In this document: positions 24,284 through 34,764 of the stretch, piece by piece
How the letters are laid out: each line of letters starts with the position of its first letter
How positions within the stretch are numbered: position 1 is the stretch's first letter
Source of the DNA: Agapanthus africanus
Lineage: Eukaryota; Streptophyta; Magnoliopsida; Asparagales; Amaryllidaceae
Direction: 5' to 3'
DNA length: 64,000 nt
Assembly: GCA_030015575.1 (NCBI GenBank)
Contig: CM057339.1
Location: 697,574,761-697,638,760, forward strand
Program-made: the position numbers and the translations under genes
The notes under the pieces: generated by a model
What the model was told of the DNA's origin: nothing
Seen by the model: only the letters and a program-made list of their open reading frames with translations
Databases searched by the model: none

Positions 24284-26537
24284 TGTTAGTGTATATGCCC
24301 TAGAGGCCATTACTGTATCATACCAGTATGTATATTACTTGATGGAAGCTTGGGATATTCACAGTTGTACAGACAATCTTGCTCAATATACTAGTATGCT
24401 ACTTGGTTTGTCTCTGCTTTAATGTGTACTTATGTGTTTATTTATTACATCACCTATACGCATTAGTAGAGCCCTTTGGATCTTTGCTTGATTACCGGCG
24501 TTGTGATGGCGATCACACTCGTGGGGACTGGGTAATCTACAAGCACATCCTTATACACGTCCCTAGTCGTGGGAGTATCGAGATAGGGCATCGATGCTCC
24601 GGAGTAGACTAGCGTATGCGCTTCTCATCCCAGCACGGGAGACGGTCTGTCCCACAGCCGTCGGTACGTCGTACTTGAGATAGTATGCGGGTGCTCGTTG
24701 GGTTACGAGTACACTGGACAGGACTCGTCGGGAACTGATGGTTGGTATTATACCTATCGTCAGTTATCAGTTCCCAGGTGACATGAGTACAGCTTAGTCC
24801 GCTGACTTGACACTGTCACTTCGCCTCGAGTGTGTTCCCACTGTTCTTTGATTACTACCCTACCACGGCTCTACTGAGTCGTGCAAACAGATAGTAGTTG
24901 GGAGCAGTCCCGAAGCACTTGGAGGCAGTGACGGTTAGACAGGATTCGTCTCTCCCGGTATTGGGTGTTGACATCGCGCTGTGTCTAGGAGAGCCATTAC
25001 ACAAGTAGTCCCTGGCCAGGGCAAGCGAGATATACTGGTAGGTTCCAGTGTTATCTCAGGATGTTCTGGGCTTCACTCCGACACGACTTGTACCACTATT
25101 AGGGGTCTGACGCTTTCCGCCCCCCTAGGCCCGACATGCGATGTATCAGACAAGCAGACCGGACTGTACGGAGATTGTCACATACAGACTCAGTAGGAGT
25201 TCGGATGGGTTTACCTCATCGGCCTTCTTATCGACATCTACCTGGGGACCGTTACATACAGCTAGTGCCGCTTGCGGTCTGTGGTTAAACCCACTGCCAG
25301 CATAGTGTCGAGTCTTTAGAGTCCCACACAGAGAGTTTCCCTGCACTGAGCGAAACGTGTAGAGGTCATATGGTTTTACGGCAGGGCTGCGATCACTTAC
25401 GTACACTTGTGTGCGTATGGTGTTCGGGCAGGCAGTACTAGTAGGCTTTGGTTTAAGCCGGATCCTAGTATTGCACGGATGGATTTGTTTTGTCTTCTGT
25501 GCATCCGCATTCTACGGAATACGGATGCAGGTGTGTATGCACAGTTTTTCGGAGTGATGAAGAAGGAGGTGCCTCATTAGGGTTTTGGCAGTTGGTTCGG
25601 CCAAAACCGTTATGTGGCAGGCTCATTAGGGTTTTGACAGTTGATTCGATCAAAACCATTTTGAGGCGGACTCATTAGGGTTTTGACAGTTCGTTTGGTC
25701 AAAACCATTATGAACCGCGAACATCATTTACTAATCCTATTAGTGATAATCTTATGATGGCTAATTGCATTGACCATTTGACCCCGTTGATCTCTCTTGA
25801 CTTTGTTGACCGGTTAACCGGGTTGACCATTGACTTTCAAGAGGGTTCCACACTCTTCTTTTCTTTTCCTTTTTCTTTTGGATTATGATAATGGTCATTT
25901 CAATGTAGCCATCAACTTTATCTTGATGGGATTAGTAATGATGTTGTTTTGCATTATTTGCAACCATGGTTGTTTTTCTTTTGATCATAATTTTATTCTC
26001 ATTCTCTCTCTTGAAATGAAAAGCTCCATGGTTGCTAACCTTCCTCCTTCTTCTTCCTCCTCTTGATTTCTCCTTTGATCTCATGTGTTGAGAGAAAAAG
26101 GATTCCACTTGACAAACACATCCATACATCTCCTCTACACATCCTAGGGCTTCTAGATTAGCAATCTCCTTGCCCTAGTTACCTCGGCTTGAGGTGGAGC
26201 TCGGTGTACATCTCTCGGGTGGATCGTCTTCTACTCAAGGAGGCCGCGGAGGTGACCAAAGTCCGGATCAACCATTGAGCAAGCAAAGAGAAGAACAGTA
26301 AGAAGAGAAGAACAACAAGAAGTGAAGAACAACAAGGAGTGAAGAACAACAAGAAGAGAAGGAGTTCAAGTTGAGGTATAACCCCTAACCGAGTAGATAA
26401 CATCTCAAGTTAGGATGCTAGTGTATTGTTTAGCAAAGATCCGGCTTTTACGGTCCATGTTACAAAGTTTAGAAAAATTTTTGTTTTACCGTTTCCGCAA
26501 CCCCGAAAGTACCGGGAGAGGTAACGTGGACCTAACA
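24284..26537 (+). repeat. 5' LTR of A (2254 bp)
   Basis: TGTTAGTGTATATGCCC to GGACCTAACA. It contains three tandem telobox hairpins (25571-25706). The remainder holds the family's conserved U3 blocks and no coding region. Confidence 0.93.
25571..25715 (+). repeat. Three tandem telobox-hairpin units in the A LTR
   Basis: Each unit of 48-49 bp has CTCATTAGGGTTTTG, a 9-10 nt spacer and a complementary arm. The arms are 25582-25590/25601-25609, 25631-25638/25651-25658 and 25679-25687/25698-25706. The pair is GGTTTTGGC/GCCAAAACC in unit 1 and GGTTTTGAC/GTCAAAACC in unit 3, so the stem is kept while bases change. The reverse strand of ATTAGGGTTTT matches the plant telobox core AAACCCTAA. It is repeated in the 3' LTR at about 33799-33935. 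Confidence 0.8.
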
Positions 26538-26538
26538 G

Positions 26539-26551
26539 TGGTCTCAGAGCC
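26539..26551 (+). other. Primer binding site of A
   Basis: TGGTCTCAGAGCC begins one base after the LTR. It has one change from the initiator-Met tRNA complement TGGTATCAGAGC. Confidence 0.85.
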
Positions 26552-26750
26552 TAACTAAACATAAACTAGCTTGGTAGTGAAGTGTATCGAAGTTCGAAAC
26601 GGAAAAATCGAAAAAAAAAACCAAGTTACGAAAACCTGAGTTTCTGTTAAATTTTTTTCTGGTCAAAACAAAATTTATCATACTCCAAAAATCATCTCAG
26701 GGTTTTTAGAAGAAAGCCACCAAAAACGAGCCAGCAACTCGACCAAAGCG

Positions 26751-26794
26751 CCGCGTTTCCGCGGCAATAGCAAGCTATTGCCGCGGAACCGCGG
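26751..26794 (+). other. GC-rich near-palindromic leader hairpin (A)
   Basis: Arms 26751-26771 and 26774-26794 pair over 21 positions with one mismatch. The inner part is GCAATAGC/GCTATTGC and the outer part CCGCGGAACCGCGG-like. It lies about 200 nt after the PBS. As a near-perfect palindrome it could also pair between two RNA molecules. Confidence 0.75.
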
Positions 26795-28149
26795 ACATCT
26801 TGGTGAGTTGCTGGGTTGATTTTGGTGCAGTGTGTTTCTGACTTGGATTTAGGATTTTTAAGATGGTTTATATGTGCCCAGATTTTCTAGAATAGAAATT
26901 TGTTTTTGGGGGCCTATAAATCCGTATTTTTCCGAACTTCAATATACTTTGACTACAAAGGTTATATCTGTGATGTTCATATGTATTGAACGTCGGCTAA
27001 TCGCTATATGTCGATTAGTCGGGGTTATACGTATCTGTGATCTGTGATTGTTGTTGATGGTTTGTGTATATGAACTCGTTGGATTGTCGCGGATGAATAG
27101 CCGGGGTGGATGTGAGATGAGAGTTTCTTTTTCTTTCATTCATGTACTAAATATGTAAATTGATGTAATATTATTTGTTTGGCCGCACAACCGGGTCGGG
27201 GTTGTAGCCGTCATTGTATAATTCTTTTTACTGTTTTTTCTCCTAGGATAGACCCATGGAGGGGGTGCACAAACTACCGGGTATCTCGAAGTGCCGAGTG
27301 GCCTACTCATGACGTTGAGGGAGGTTGCTTCGCTTCGGGTACTTGGCGGGTAGTTTGCCGCACCCGTAGGGGTCTTGGGTGCGGTTTTGGCTATTCATCG
27401 CGACCGTGTAATCCGCTTTTCGTTGCAGGCTCGAACGAATCGCGGGTTCCTAGTATATCCAAAGTGTTCATCTGTGATCTGGATTGGCTATCATTGCAGT
27501 ATATCTATATATAATAACTATTTAGGCGTTGCTTATGTTTTACAGCCGCGCTAGCCCAGCCCCCGCTCTGTCGTTAGTTAAGTAACCTAACGGGTGATGA
27601 CGGGGCCCAGTGGCGAATGCGAATGGCATAAGCGTACGTCATATTTTGGTTGTTTTCTGCAATGGTAAGATTTAAATGATGGGACGCATTAAAAGAACTA
27701 ATGCAAGAAAATAAACCAAAAAGACGTTGTTGGAACAATTTTTCAAAAAGCTGTTATTGCAAGGACGTTCATTTTTGTTTTGCATCGCGGTATTCGGTTG
27801 TGAATGCCCAGCACCTCAGTCGACGAGGCAAGGGCCGAGATCCCTTCTTCGGGAGTGACCCCTTGGACAAAAGTTTGCGTCAGGGTAATAACTTCACTAT
27901 AGTCGATTATTCCTGCTTTGCATCGTGGTATTCAGTTTGGAATATCCTGCACCTCATTCGACGAGGAAAGAGCCGAGATCCCTTCACAGGGAGTGACCTC
28001 TTTAGCAAAAAGTTTTCGCCACTATATTTTTCCAAAAAGATTATCAGGTTCCTTCAACGACATCAAGTTCATTACGTTAACGGGTTTTTTCGCCAAAAAC
28101 CCAGTCGTAGCCCTCCGTCGTTTCGGATAATTAATACTTAGTATTCGTG

Positions 28150-28370
28150 CTGCGTTTGTTGATTATTCGTCAAGATACAGTGAACGGTAGCTGAGTAATA
28201 ATTCTCTGTTGCACTGATAGTTGCGATTGGTTAGGACGGTCGCATGATTTTGTTGATTATTCGTCAAGGATCATGCGGGCGGGTCTAATGCAATCCTGGA
28301 AAACGACGGGTTGAACTTGACTAGGACCTTTTGATTTGTTGATTATTCGTCAAGGTCACTTGGGTCCTAG
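28150..28370 (+). repeat. Three stem-loops with one repeated loop (A leader)
   Basis: TTTGTTGATTATTCGTCAAG occurs at 28155-28174, 28249-28268 and 28335-28354, spaced 94 and 86 nt. The flanks pair differently each time: CTG/CAG (weak) for copy 1, CGCATGAT/ATCATGCG (28241-28248/28270-28277) for copy 2 and CTAGGACC/GGTCCTAG (28321-28328/28363-28370) for copy 3. Inside the loop TTGA/TCAA can close a 7-nt apical loop. B, C and C2 have the same arrangement with other loop sequences. Confidence 0.8.
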
Positions 28371-28502
28371 GGGCAAAAACCACATCGGGAGTTTCAAAAG
28401 TACTGAAACTTGCAGATTTAGCATACCTTCTGGAGTGTGGTGACTAGAGTGGATTCCATCTAGGTCATCGCATAATGATGGTTGGATCCCGATCCCACTG
28501 AT

Positions 28503-29223
28503 GAGTTGGATTACTCTTGGGAGATTATTTCACTAAACGATCAATGCTATAAACCTAGTAGGTGTCTAGAAAGGTGTTAGCGGGGCTACGCCCCCATGGA
28601 AAAGAGGTTCTTGAATTAAGGAACTTCGCGAAAACGTTGGAAAACCTCCCTCGAAGTACCGACACTAGCCTGGCTGAAAGGTTAAGCAAGTATTGTGACG
28701 TGAATTAAAATCCTGACTAGTTCTTCTTTTAAAAGGTTTTAAGAAGAATTTGAGTAAACAGTGGGAGACATCCTGGTTAGATAAATTAATAAACCAATCT
28801 AATCTTGCAAGAGCATACGCTGAGTGTTTCTTTTCTCTCATTGTGCGGCCCCAGCAACTCACCAAGATGGCCGCGGTTCTGAGTTGGATTACTCTTGGGA
28901 GATTATTTCACTAAACGATCAATGCTATAAACCTAGTAGGTGTCTAGAAAGGTGTTAGCGGGGCTACGCCCCCAGGGAAAAGAGGTTCTTGAATTAAGGA
29001 ACTTCGCGAAAGCGTTGGAAAACCTCCCTCGAAGTACCGACACTAGCCTGGCTGAAAGGTTAAGCAAGTATTGTGACGTGAATTAAAATCCTGACTAGTT
29101 CTTCTTTTAAAAGGTTTTAAGAAGAATTTGAGTAAACAGTCGGAGACATCCTGGTTAGATAAATTAATAAACCAATCTAATCTTGCAAGTGCATACGCTG
29201 AGTGTTTCTTTTCTCTCTCTCCA
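28503..29223 (+). repeat. Direct duplication of the leader end (A)
   Basis: Copy 1 (28503-28880) and copy 2 (28881-29223) share nearly all bases, from GAGTTGGATTACTCTTGGGA to the TTTCTTTTCTCTC tract. Between them 28850-28880 is, with one internal mismatch, the reverse complement of 26786-26816 next to the leader hairpin. It is an inverted scrap at the repeat junction. Confidence 0.85.
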
Positions 29224-29228
29224 GGCAG
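29208..29228 (+). promoter_or_regulatory. Splice-acceptor-like site before the A pol ORF
   Basis: TTTCTTTTCTCTCTCTCCAG followed by GCAG lies about 35 nt before the ATG at 29261. Pyrimidine tracts with CAG or GCAG also sit just upstream of the coding region in B (38670-38697), C (44875-44910) and C2 (52961-52996). A donor could be GTAAGA at about 27665 in A. Splicing is inferred, not shown. Confidence 0.45.
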
Positions 29229-29260
29229 CAACCTTTTCACGCCCTAATCAAGATAATAAA

Positions 29261-32200
29261 ATGTATCGCTTGACCGATCCGAATTCTTATTCGGGACTGG
29301 GGAAAGTTGGTTCAGCTCTAACTTGTGACAAAAGTCATGAGTATAAGAATGGGAAAGGGGATTGTATGGATTTCCAGGATACCCAGTCGAAGAAGAAGTA
29401 TGGTTTTGCATCTACTTCAGGTGTTCTTGTAATTGAGAACTGTTTTACGGTCAGCCCTACCTCCTGGGTACTTGATACCGGATCAGGATCTCATATCTGT
29501 AATTTATTACAGGGACTGAGAAAAAGTAGGAAAGTTGCACCGGGTGATATGTCGCTCAGAGTAGCGAACGGAGCACAAGTTAATGCGGCAGCCGTCGGTG
29601 AATATCACCTAGTATTGCCAAATGGCAAGACTATGATTTTGAACGATTGCTACTATGTACCCTCCATGGTTTGCAACATCATATCAGTTTCTTTACTCGA
29701 TAAAGATGGATATAACTTTGTTCTTGAAAAGAATATCATGAACATTTACCTTCATAAGGTACTGGTTGCAGAGGGTACACTGTGTAATGGTATCTACGTT
29801 CTAAATCAGAATACAGTTCTCAATATACAAAACACACGCAAGAGGAAGAATTCAGATACGAATGAATCCTACTTGTGGCATTGTAGACTTGGTCATGTCG
29901 GAGAGAAAAGACTGAGTAAGTTGCATAAAGATGGACTCTTGGATGCGTTCGAGTTTTCATCTTATGAAACTTATCAGTCTTGTCTCAAAGGGAAGATGAC
30001 CAAATCTCCGTTCACCGGACATGGAGAAAGAGCAGCAGAGCTCTTGGGACTCGTACATAGTGATGTATGTGGTCCGATGTCTATACATGCAAGGGGTGGG
30101 TTCTCGTACTTCATCACATTCACTGACGATCTCTCTAGGTTCGGATATGTGTATCTGATGAAACACAAATCTGAAGCTTTTGAGAAATTCAAGGAATTCA
30201 GAAACGAAGTAGAGAACCAAACAGGCAAAAGTATCAAGATCCTCCGGTCTGACAGGGGAGGGGAGTACTTAAGCACGGAATTCCTAGATTACTTAAAAGA
30301 GAATGGTATTCTCTCTCAGCTTACTCCTCCTTATACACCACAGCACAACGGTGTATCAGAGCGGAGGAATAGTACCCTATTGGATATGGTTCGCTCCATG
30401 ATGAGTAGTGCTGAGTTACCTCTTTCATTCTGGGGACATGCGCTTCAGACAGCGGCATACCTTTTGAATCAAGTTCCGTCCAAATCTGTGCTTAAAACTC
30501 CGTATGAAATATGGAGCAGTAAGAAACCATGTCTGAAGTTTATTAAGATATGGGGTTGTCCGGCCTATGTGAAAACACAGAAACCGGACAAGCTAGAGGC
30601 ACAGTCAGTTCTGTGTAAATTTGTGGGATATCCTAAAAACTCACTGGGATATCTGTTCTACCACACTGAGGAACAGAAGGTGTTTGTATCTCGCCACGCC
30701 ACCTTCTTAGAAAGGGAGTTTCTTGCAAAAGAAACTAGTGGGAGTTCGGTGGAACTGGAAGAAATTCAGCGACCACAAAATGTAACTGAAAATTTGGAGG
30801 AACCGCTAGATTCTATAACCCCAGACGAACCTCAGCCACTCTGCAGATCTGGTAGGATTTCTCATCCGCCCGAGAGATACTACGGTTTTCTCATAGACGG
30901 GGATCGAGAGGATTGCATCTTGGAAGAATATGACCCTACCAGTTTCAGGCAGGCCATTATCAGTAGGGACTCTGATAAGTGGCAGGAAGCAATGCAATCC
31001 GAAATGGAGTCCATGTACGCCAATAAAGTGTGGACCTTGGATATTGCTCCACCTGGGGTAAAACCCGTTGGATGCAAATGGATCTACAAAAGGAAACTTG
31101 GTGTAGATGGGCAGGTGGAAACCAATAAAGCTAGACTCGTTGCAAAAGGTTTTCGTCAAAGACCTGGTTTGGACTATGATGAAACTTTTTCTCCGGTGGC
31201 TATGCTCAAATCCATTCGGATCCTACTTGCCATTGCTGCCTTCCATGACTATGAAATCTGGCAGATGGATGTTAAAACGGCTTTCCAAAACGGTTGTTTG
31301 GAAGAGTGCATTTACATGGATCAACCAGAAGGTTTCGTAGACAGTGGGAGCAGCGGAAAGGTATGCAAGTTGCTTAAATCCATTTATGGATTAAAGCAGG
31401 CATCGCGGAGCTGGAACATCTGTTTTGATGAGGCAATCAAGGAATTTGATTTCATCAAGAACGAAGATGAACCCTGTGTTTATAAGAAGATTGTAGGACG
31501 AACTGTTGTATTCCTAGTCTTGTACGTGGACGACATTCTTTTGATAGGAAATGATATTCCTATGCTTCAATCGGTCAAGCTATTTTTGTCACAAAGGTTC
31601 TCCATGAAGGACCTGGGTGATGCCTCGTACATTCTGGGGATCAAGGTCTATAGAGATAGATCCAAGAAACTATTGGGACTTTCACAGTCCAGGTACATAG
31701 AGACCGTACTAAAGAGATTTAGTATGGAGGGTTCCAAGCGCGGTAACATACCCGCATTGCACGGAATTACCCTCTCCAAGAAGATGTCTCCTAAGACAGA
31801 CGAGGAGAGGGTTCGCATGAGCACTATACCCTACGCTTCGGCGGTAGGATCTATAATGTATGCGATGCTATGTACAAGACCAGATGTATCTTACGCGTTG
31901 AGCGCGGTAAGCCGGTATCAGTCAGACCCAGGGGAGGACCACTGGACAGCAGTGAAGAACATTCTCAAGTATCTAAGAAGGACTAAGGAGATGTTCCTGG
32001 TTTACGGTAATGGAGACCTCAGGGTCGAGTCCTTTACCGATTCAAGCTTCCAGAGTGACAAAGATGACAGCAAGTCTGTCTTGGGTTTTGTGTTTACCCT
32101 CAACGGTGGGGCGGTATGTTGGAGGAGTTCCAAGCAGGATACCGTCGCAGACTCGACGATGGAGGCTGAATACATTGCTGCAAGCGATGCCGCAAAAGAG

Positions 32201-32380
32201 GCGGTCTGGATGAAGAAGTTCATTAGTGAACTTCAGGTGGTTCCGTCCATTGTTGACCCAATACCTTTGTATTGCGATAACAATGGGGCTATAGCTTTAG
32301 CGAAGGAACCAAGGTCCCATCAGAAATCCAGGCACATCTTAAGGCGGTATCACCTGATCAAGGAGATCATTGATCGCTAG
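29261..32380 (+). pseudogene. Copia pol polyprotein of A (PR-IN-RT-RH), gag lost
   Basis: The 1040-codon frame from ATG 29261 starts with a degraded zinc-knuckle remnant (CDKSHEYKNGKGDC). Then come protease (WVLDTGSGSHIC), the integrase zinc region (LWHCRLGHVGEKR ... YQSCLKGKM), the DDE core (VHSDVCGPM, LRSDRGGEY, NGVSERRN), RT (YVDDILLIGND) and RNase H (STMEAEYIAASDAAKEAVW, YCDNNGAIALAKEPRSHQ). PR-IN-RT order marks Ty1/copia. The first Cys of the integrase CXXC is Tyr here. The frame ends at a TAG (32378-32380), 39 codons before the original stop at 32495. No gag lies between PBS and this ORF, so it would need Gag in trans. I call it a pseudogene for these defects, although the frame itself is open. 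Confidence 0.9.
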
Positions 32381-32497
32381 GAGATCGAGGTGCGGAGAGT
32401 GGACACTGCGGACCCATTCACGAAGGCTTTACCCCAGACTCAGTTCGAGCGGCTGATCGAGATGATAGGTCTTCGATACGCCAGTACATGGCCTTAG
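32381..32497 (+). pseudogene. RNase H tail of A beyond the premature stop
   Basis: The same frame continues EIEVRRVDTADPFTKALP, IEMIGLRYASTWP to a TAG at 32495-32497. This is the usual copia C-terminus, with four residues lost before TADPFTK compared with C2. The separating TAG is at the same codon in C2. Confidence 0.75.
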
Positions 32498-32498
32498 T

Positions 32499-32511
32499 GC
32501 AAGTGGGAGAT
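32499..32511 (+). other. Polypurine tract of A
   Basis: GCAAGTGGGAGAT lies immediately before the 3' LTR. The same sequence precedes the 3' LTRs of C, C2 and D, and GCAAATGGGAGAT precedes that of B. Confidence 0.8.
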
Positions 32512-34764
32512 TGTTAGTGTATATGCCCTAGAGGCCATTACTGTATCATACTAGTATGTATATTACTTGATGGAAGCTTGGGATATTCACAGTTGTACAG
32601 ACAATCTTGCTCAATATAGTAGTATGCTACTTGGTTTGTCTCTGCTTTAATGTGTACTTGTGTGTTTATTTATTACATCACCTATACGCATTAGTAGAGC
32701 CCTTTGGATCTTTGCTTGATTACCGGCGTTGTGATGGCGATCACACTCGTGGGGGCTGGGTAATCTACAAGCACATCCTTATACACGTCCCTAGTCGTGG
32801 GAGTATCGAGATAGGGCATCGATGCCCCGGAGTAGACTAGCGTATGCGCTTCTCATCCCAGCACGGGAGACGGTCTGTCCCACAGCCGTCGGTACATCGT
32901 ACTTGAGATAGTATGCGGGTGCTCGTTGGGTTACGAGTACACTGGACAGGACTCGTCGGGAACTGATGGTTGGTATTATACCTATCGTCAGTTATCAGTT
33001 CCCAAGTGACATGAGTACAGCTTAGTCCGCTGACTTGACACTGTCACTTCGCTTCGAGTGTGTTCCCACTGTTCTTTGATTACTACCCTACCACGGCTCT
33101 ACTGAGTCGTGCAAACAGGTAGTAGTTGGGAGCAGTCCCGAAGCACTTGGAGGCAGTGACGGTTAGACAGGATTCGTCTCTCCCGGTATTGGGAGTTGAC
33201 ATCGCGCTGTGTCTAGGAGAGCCATTACACAAGTAGTCCCTGGCCAGGGCAAGCGAGATATACTGGTAGGTTCCAGTGTTATCTCAGGGTGTTCTGGGCT
33301 TCACTCCGACACGACTTGTACCGCTATTAGGGGTCTGACGCTTGCCGCCCCCTAGGCCCGACATGCGATGTATCAGACAAACAGACCGGACTGTACGGAG
33401 ATTGTCACATACAGACTCAGTAGGAGTTCGGATGGGTTTACCTCATCGGCCTTCTTATCGACATATACCTGGGGATCGTTACGTACAGCTAGTGCCGCTT
33501 GCGGTCTGTGGTTAAACCCACTGCCAGCGTAGTGTCGAGTCTTTAGAGTCCCACACAGAGAGTTTCCCTGCACTGAGCGAAACGTGTAGAGGCCGTATGG
33601 TTTTACGGCAGGGCTGTGATCACTTACGTACACTTGTGTGGGTATGGTGTTCGGGCAGGTAGTACTAGTAGGCTTTGGTTTAAGCCGGATCCTAGTATTG
33701 CACGGATGGATTGGTTTTGTCTTCTGTGCATCCGCATTCTACGGAATACGGATGCAGGTGTGTATGCACAGTTTTTCGGAGTGATGAAGGAGGAGTTGCC
33801 TCATTAGGGTTTTGGCAGTTGGTTCGGCCAAAACCGTTATGTGGCAGGCTCATTAGGGTTTTGACAGTTGATTCGGTCAAAACCATTTTGAGGCGGACTC
33901 ATTAGGGTTTTGACAGTTCGTTTGGTCAAAACCATTATGAACCGCGAACATCATTTACTAATCCTATTAGTGATAATCTTATGATGGCTAATTGCATTGA
34001 CCATTTGACCCCGTTGACCTCTCTTGACTTTGTTGACCGGTTAACCGGGTTGACCATTGACTTTCAAGAGGGTTCCACACTCTTCTTTTCTTTTCCTTTT
34101 TCTTTTGGATTATGATAATGGTCATTTCAATGTAGCCATCAACTTTATCTTGATGGGATTAGTAATGATGTTGTTTTGCATTATTTGCAACCATGGTTGT
34201 TTTTCTTTTGATCATAATTTTATTCTCATTCTCTCTCTTGAAATGAGAAGCTCCATGGTTGCTAACCTTCCTCCTTCTTCTTCCTCCTCTTGATTTCTCC
34301 TTTGATCTCATGTGTTGAGAGAAAAAGGATTCCACTTGACAAACACATCCATACATCTCCTCTACACATCCTAGGGCTTCTAGATTAGCAATCTCCTTGC
34401 CCTAGTTACTTCGGCTTGAGGTGGAGCTCGGTCTACATCTCTCGGGTGGATCGTCTTCGACTCAAGGAGGCCGCGGAGGTGACCAAAGTCCGGATCAACC
34501 ATTGAGCAAGCAAAGAGAAGAACAATAAGAATAGATGAACAACAAGAAGTGAAGAACAACAAGGAGTGAAGAACAACAAGAAGAGAAGGAGTTCAAGTTG
34601 AGGTATAACCCCTAACCGAGTAGATAACATCTCAAGTTAGGATGCTAGTGTATTGTTTAGCAAAGATCCGGCTTTTACGGTCCATGTTACAAAGTTTAGA
34701 AAAAATTTTGTTTTACCGTTTCCGCAACCCCGAAAGTACCGGGAGAGGTAACGTGGACCTAACA
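32512..34764 (+). repeat. 3' LTR of A (2253 bp)
   Basis: Matches 24284-26537 nearly base for base, including the telobox hairpins at about 33799-33935. It ends CTAACA before the duplicated GTTCC. Confidence 0.93.

Larger units (their letters stand above)
26538..29260 (+). other. Structured untranslated leader of A (about 2.7 kb)
   Basis: No ATG-started gene is supported here. Landmarks are the GC-rich near-palindrome (26751-26794), a block around 27250-27400 almost identical in C and C2, the CGTTAG/CTAACG stem (27572-27592), a GCATT/AATGC stem near 27689-27708, three stem-loops (28150-28370), a duplicated 3' segment (28503-28880 and 28881-29223) and a splice-acceptor-like site at 29208-29228. 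Most of these recur in the same order in B, C and C2. Confidence 0.75.
24284..34764 (+). mobile_element. Copia element A (gag-less, long pol ORF)
   Basis: A 10,481-bp element with LTRs 24284-26537 and 32512-34764, PBS, 2.7 kb leader, a 1040-codon pol ORF and polypurine tract. The target duplication GTTCC lies at 24279-24283 and 34765-34769, inside the 5' LTR of B. By eye the LTRs differ at about 1 percent of sites, so it is the youngest of the A-in-B-in-C nest. Gag is absent. Confidence 0.93.

Noticed and set aside
27179-27514. 111-codon frame in the A leader as a gene
   Set aside because: Starts with TTG and the conserved part is DNA shared with C and C2. No ATG in A and no known domain.
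28150-28370. Three evenly spaced repeats, CRISPR-like
   Set aside because: Only three copies, spaced 65-75 nt, in a plant retrotransposon leader with no cas genes. Stem-loop elements explain them better.
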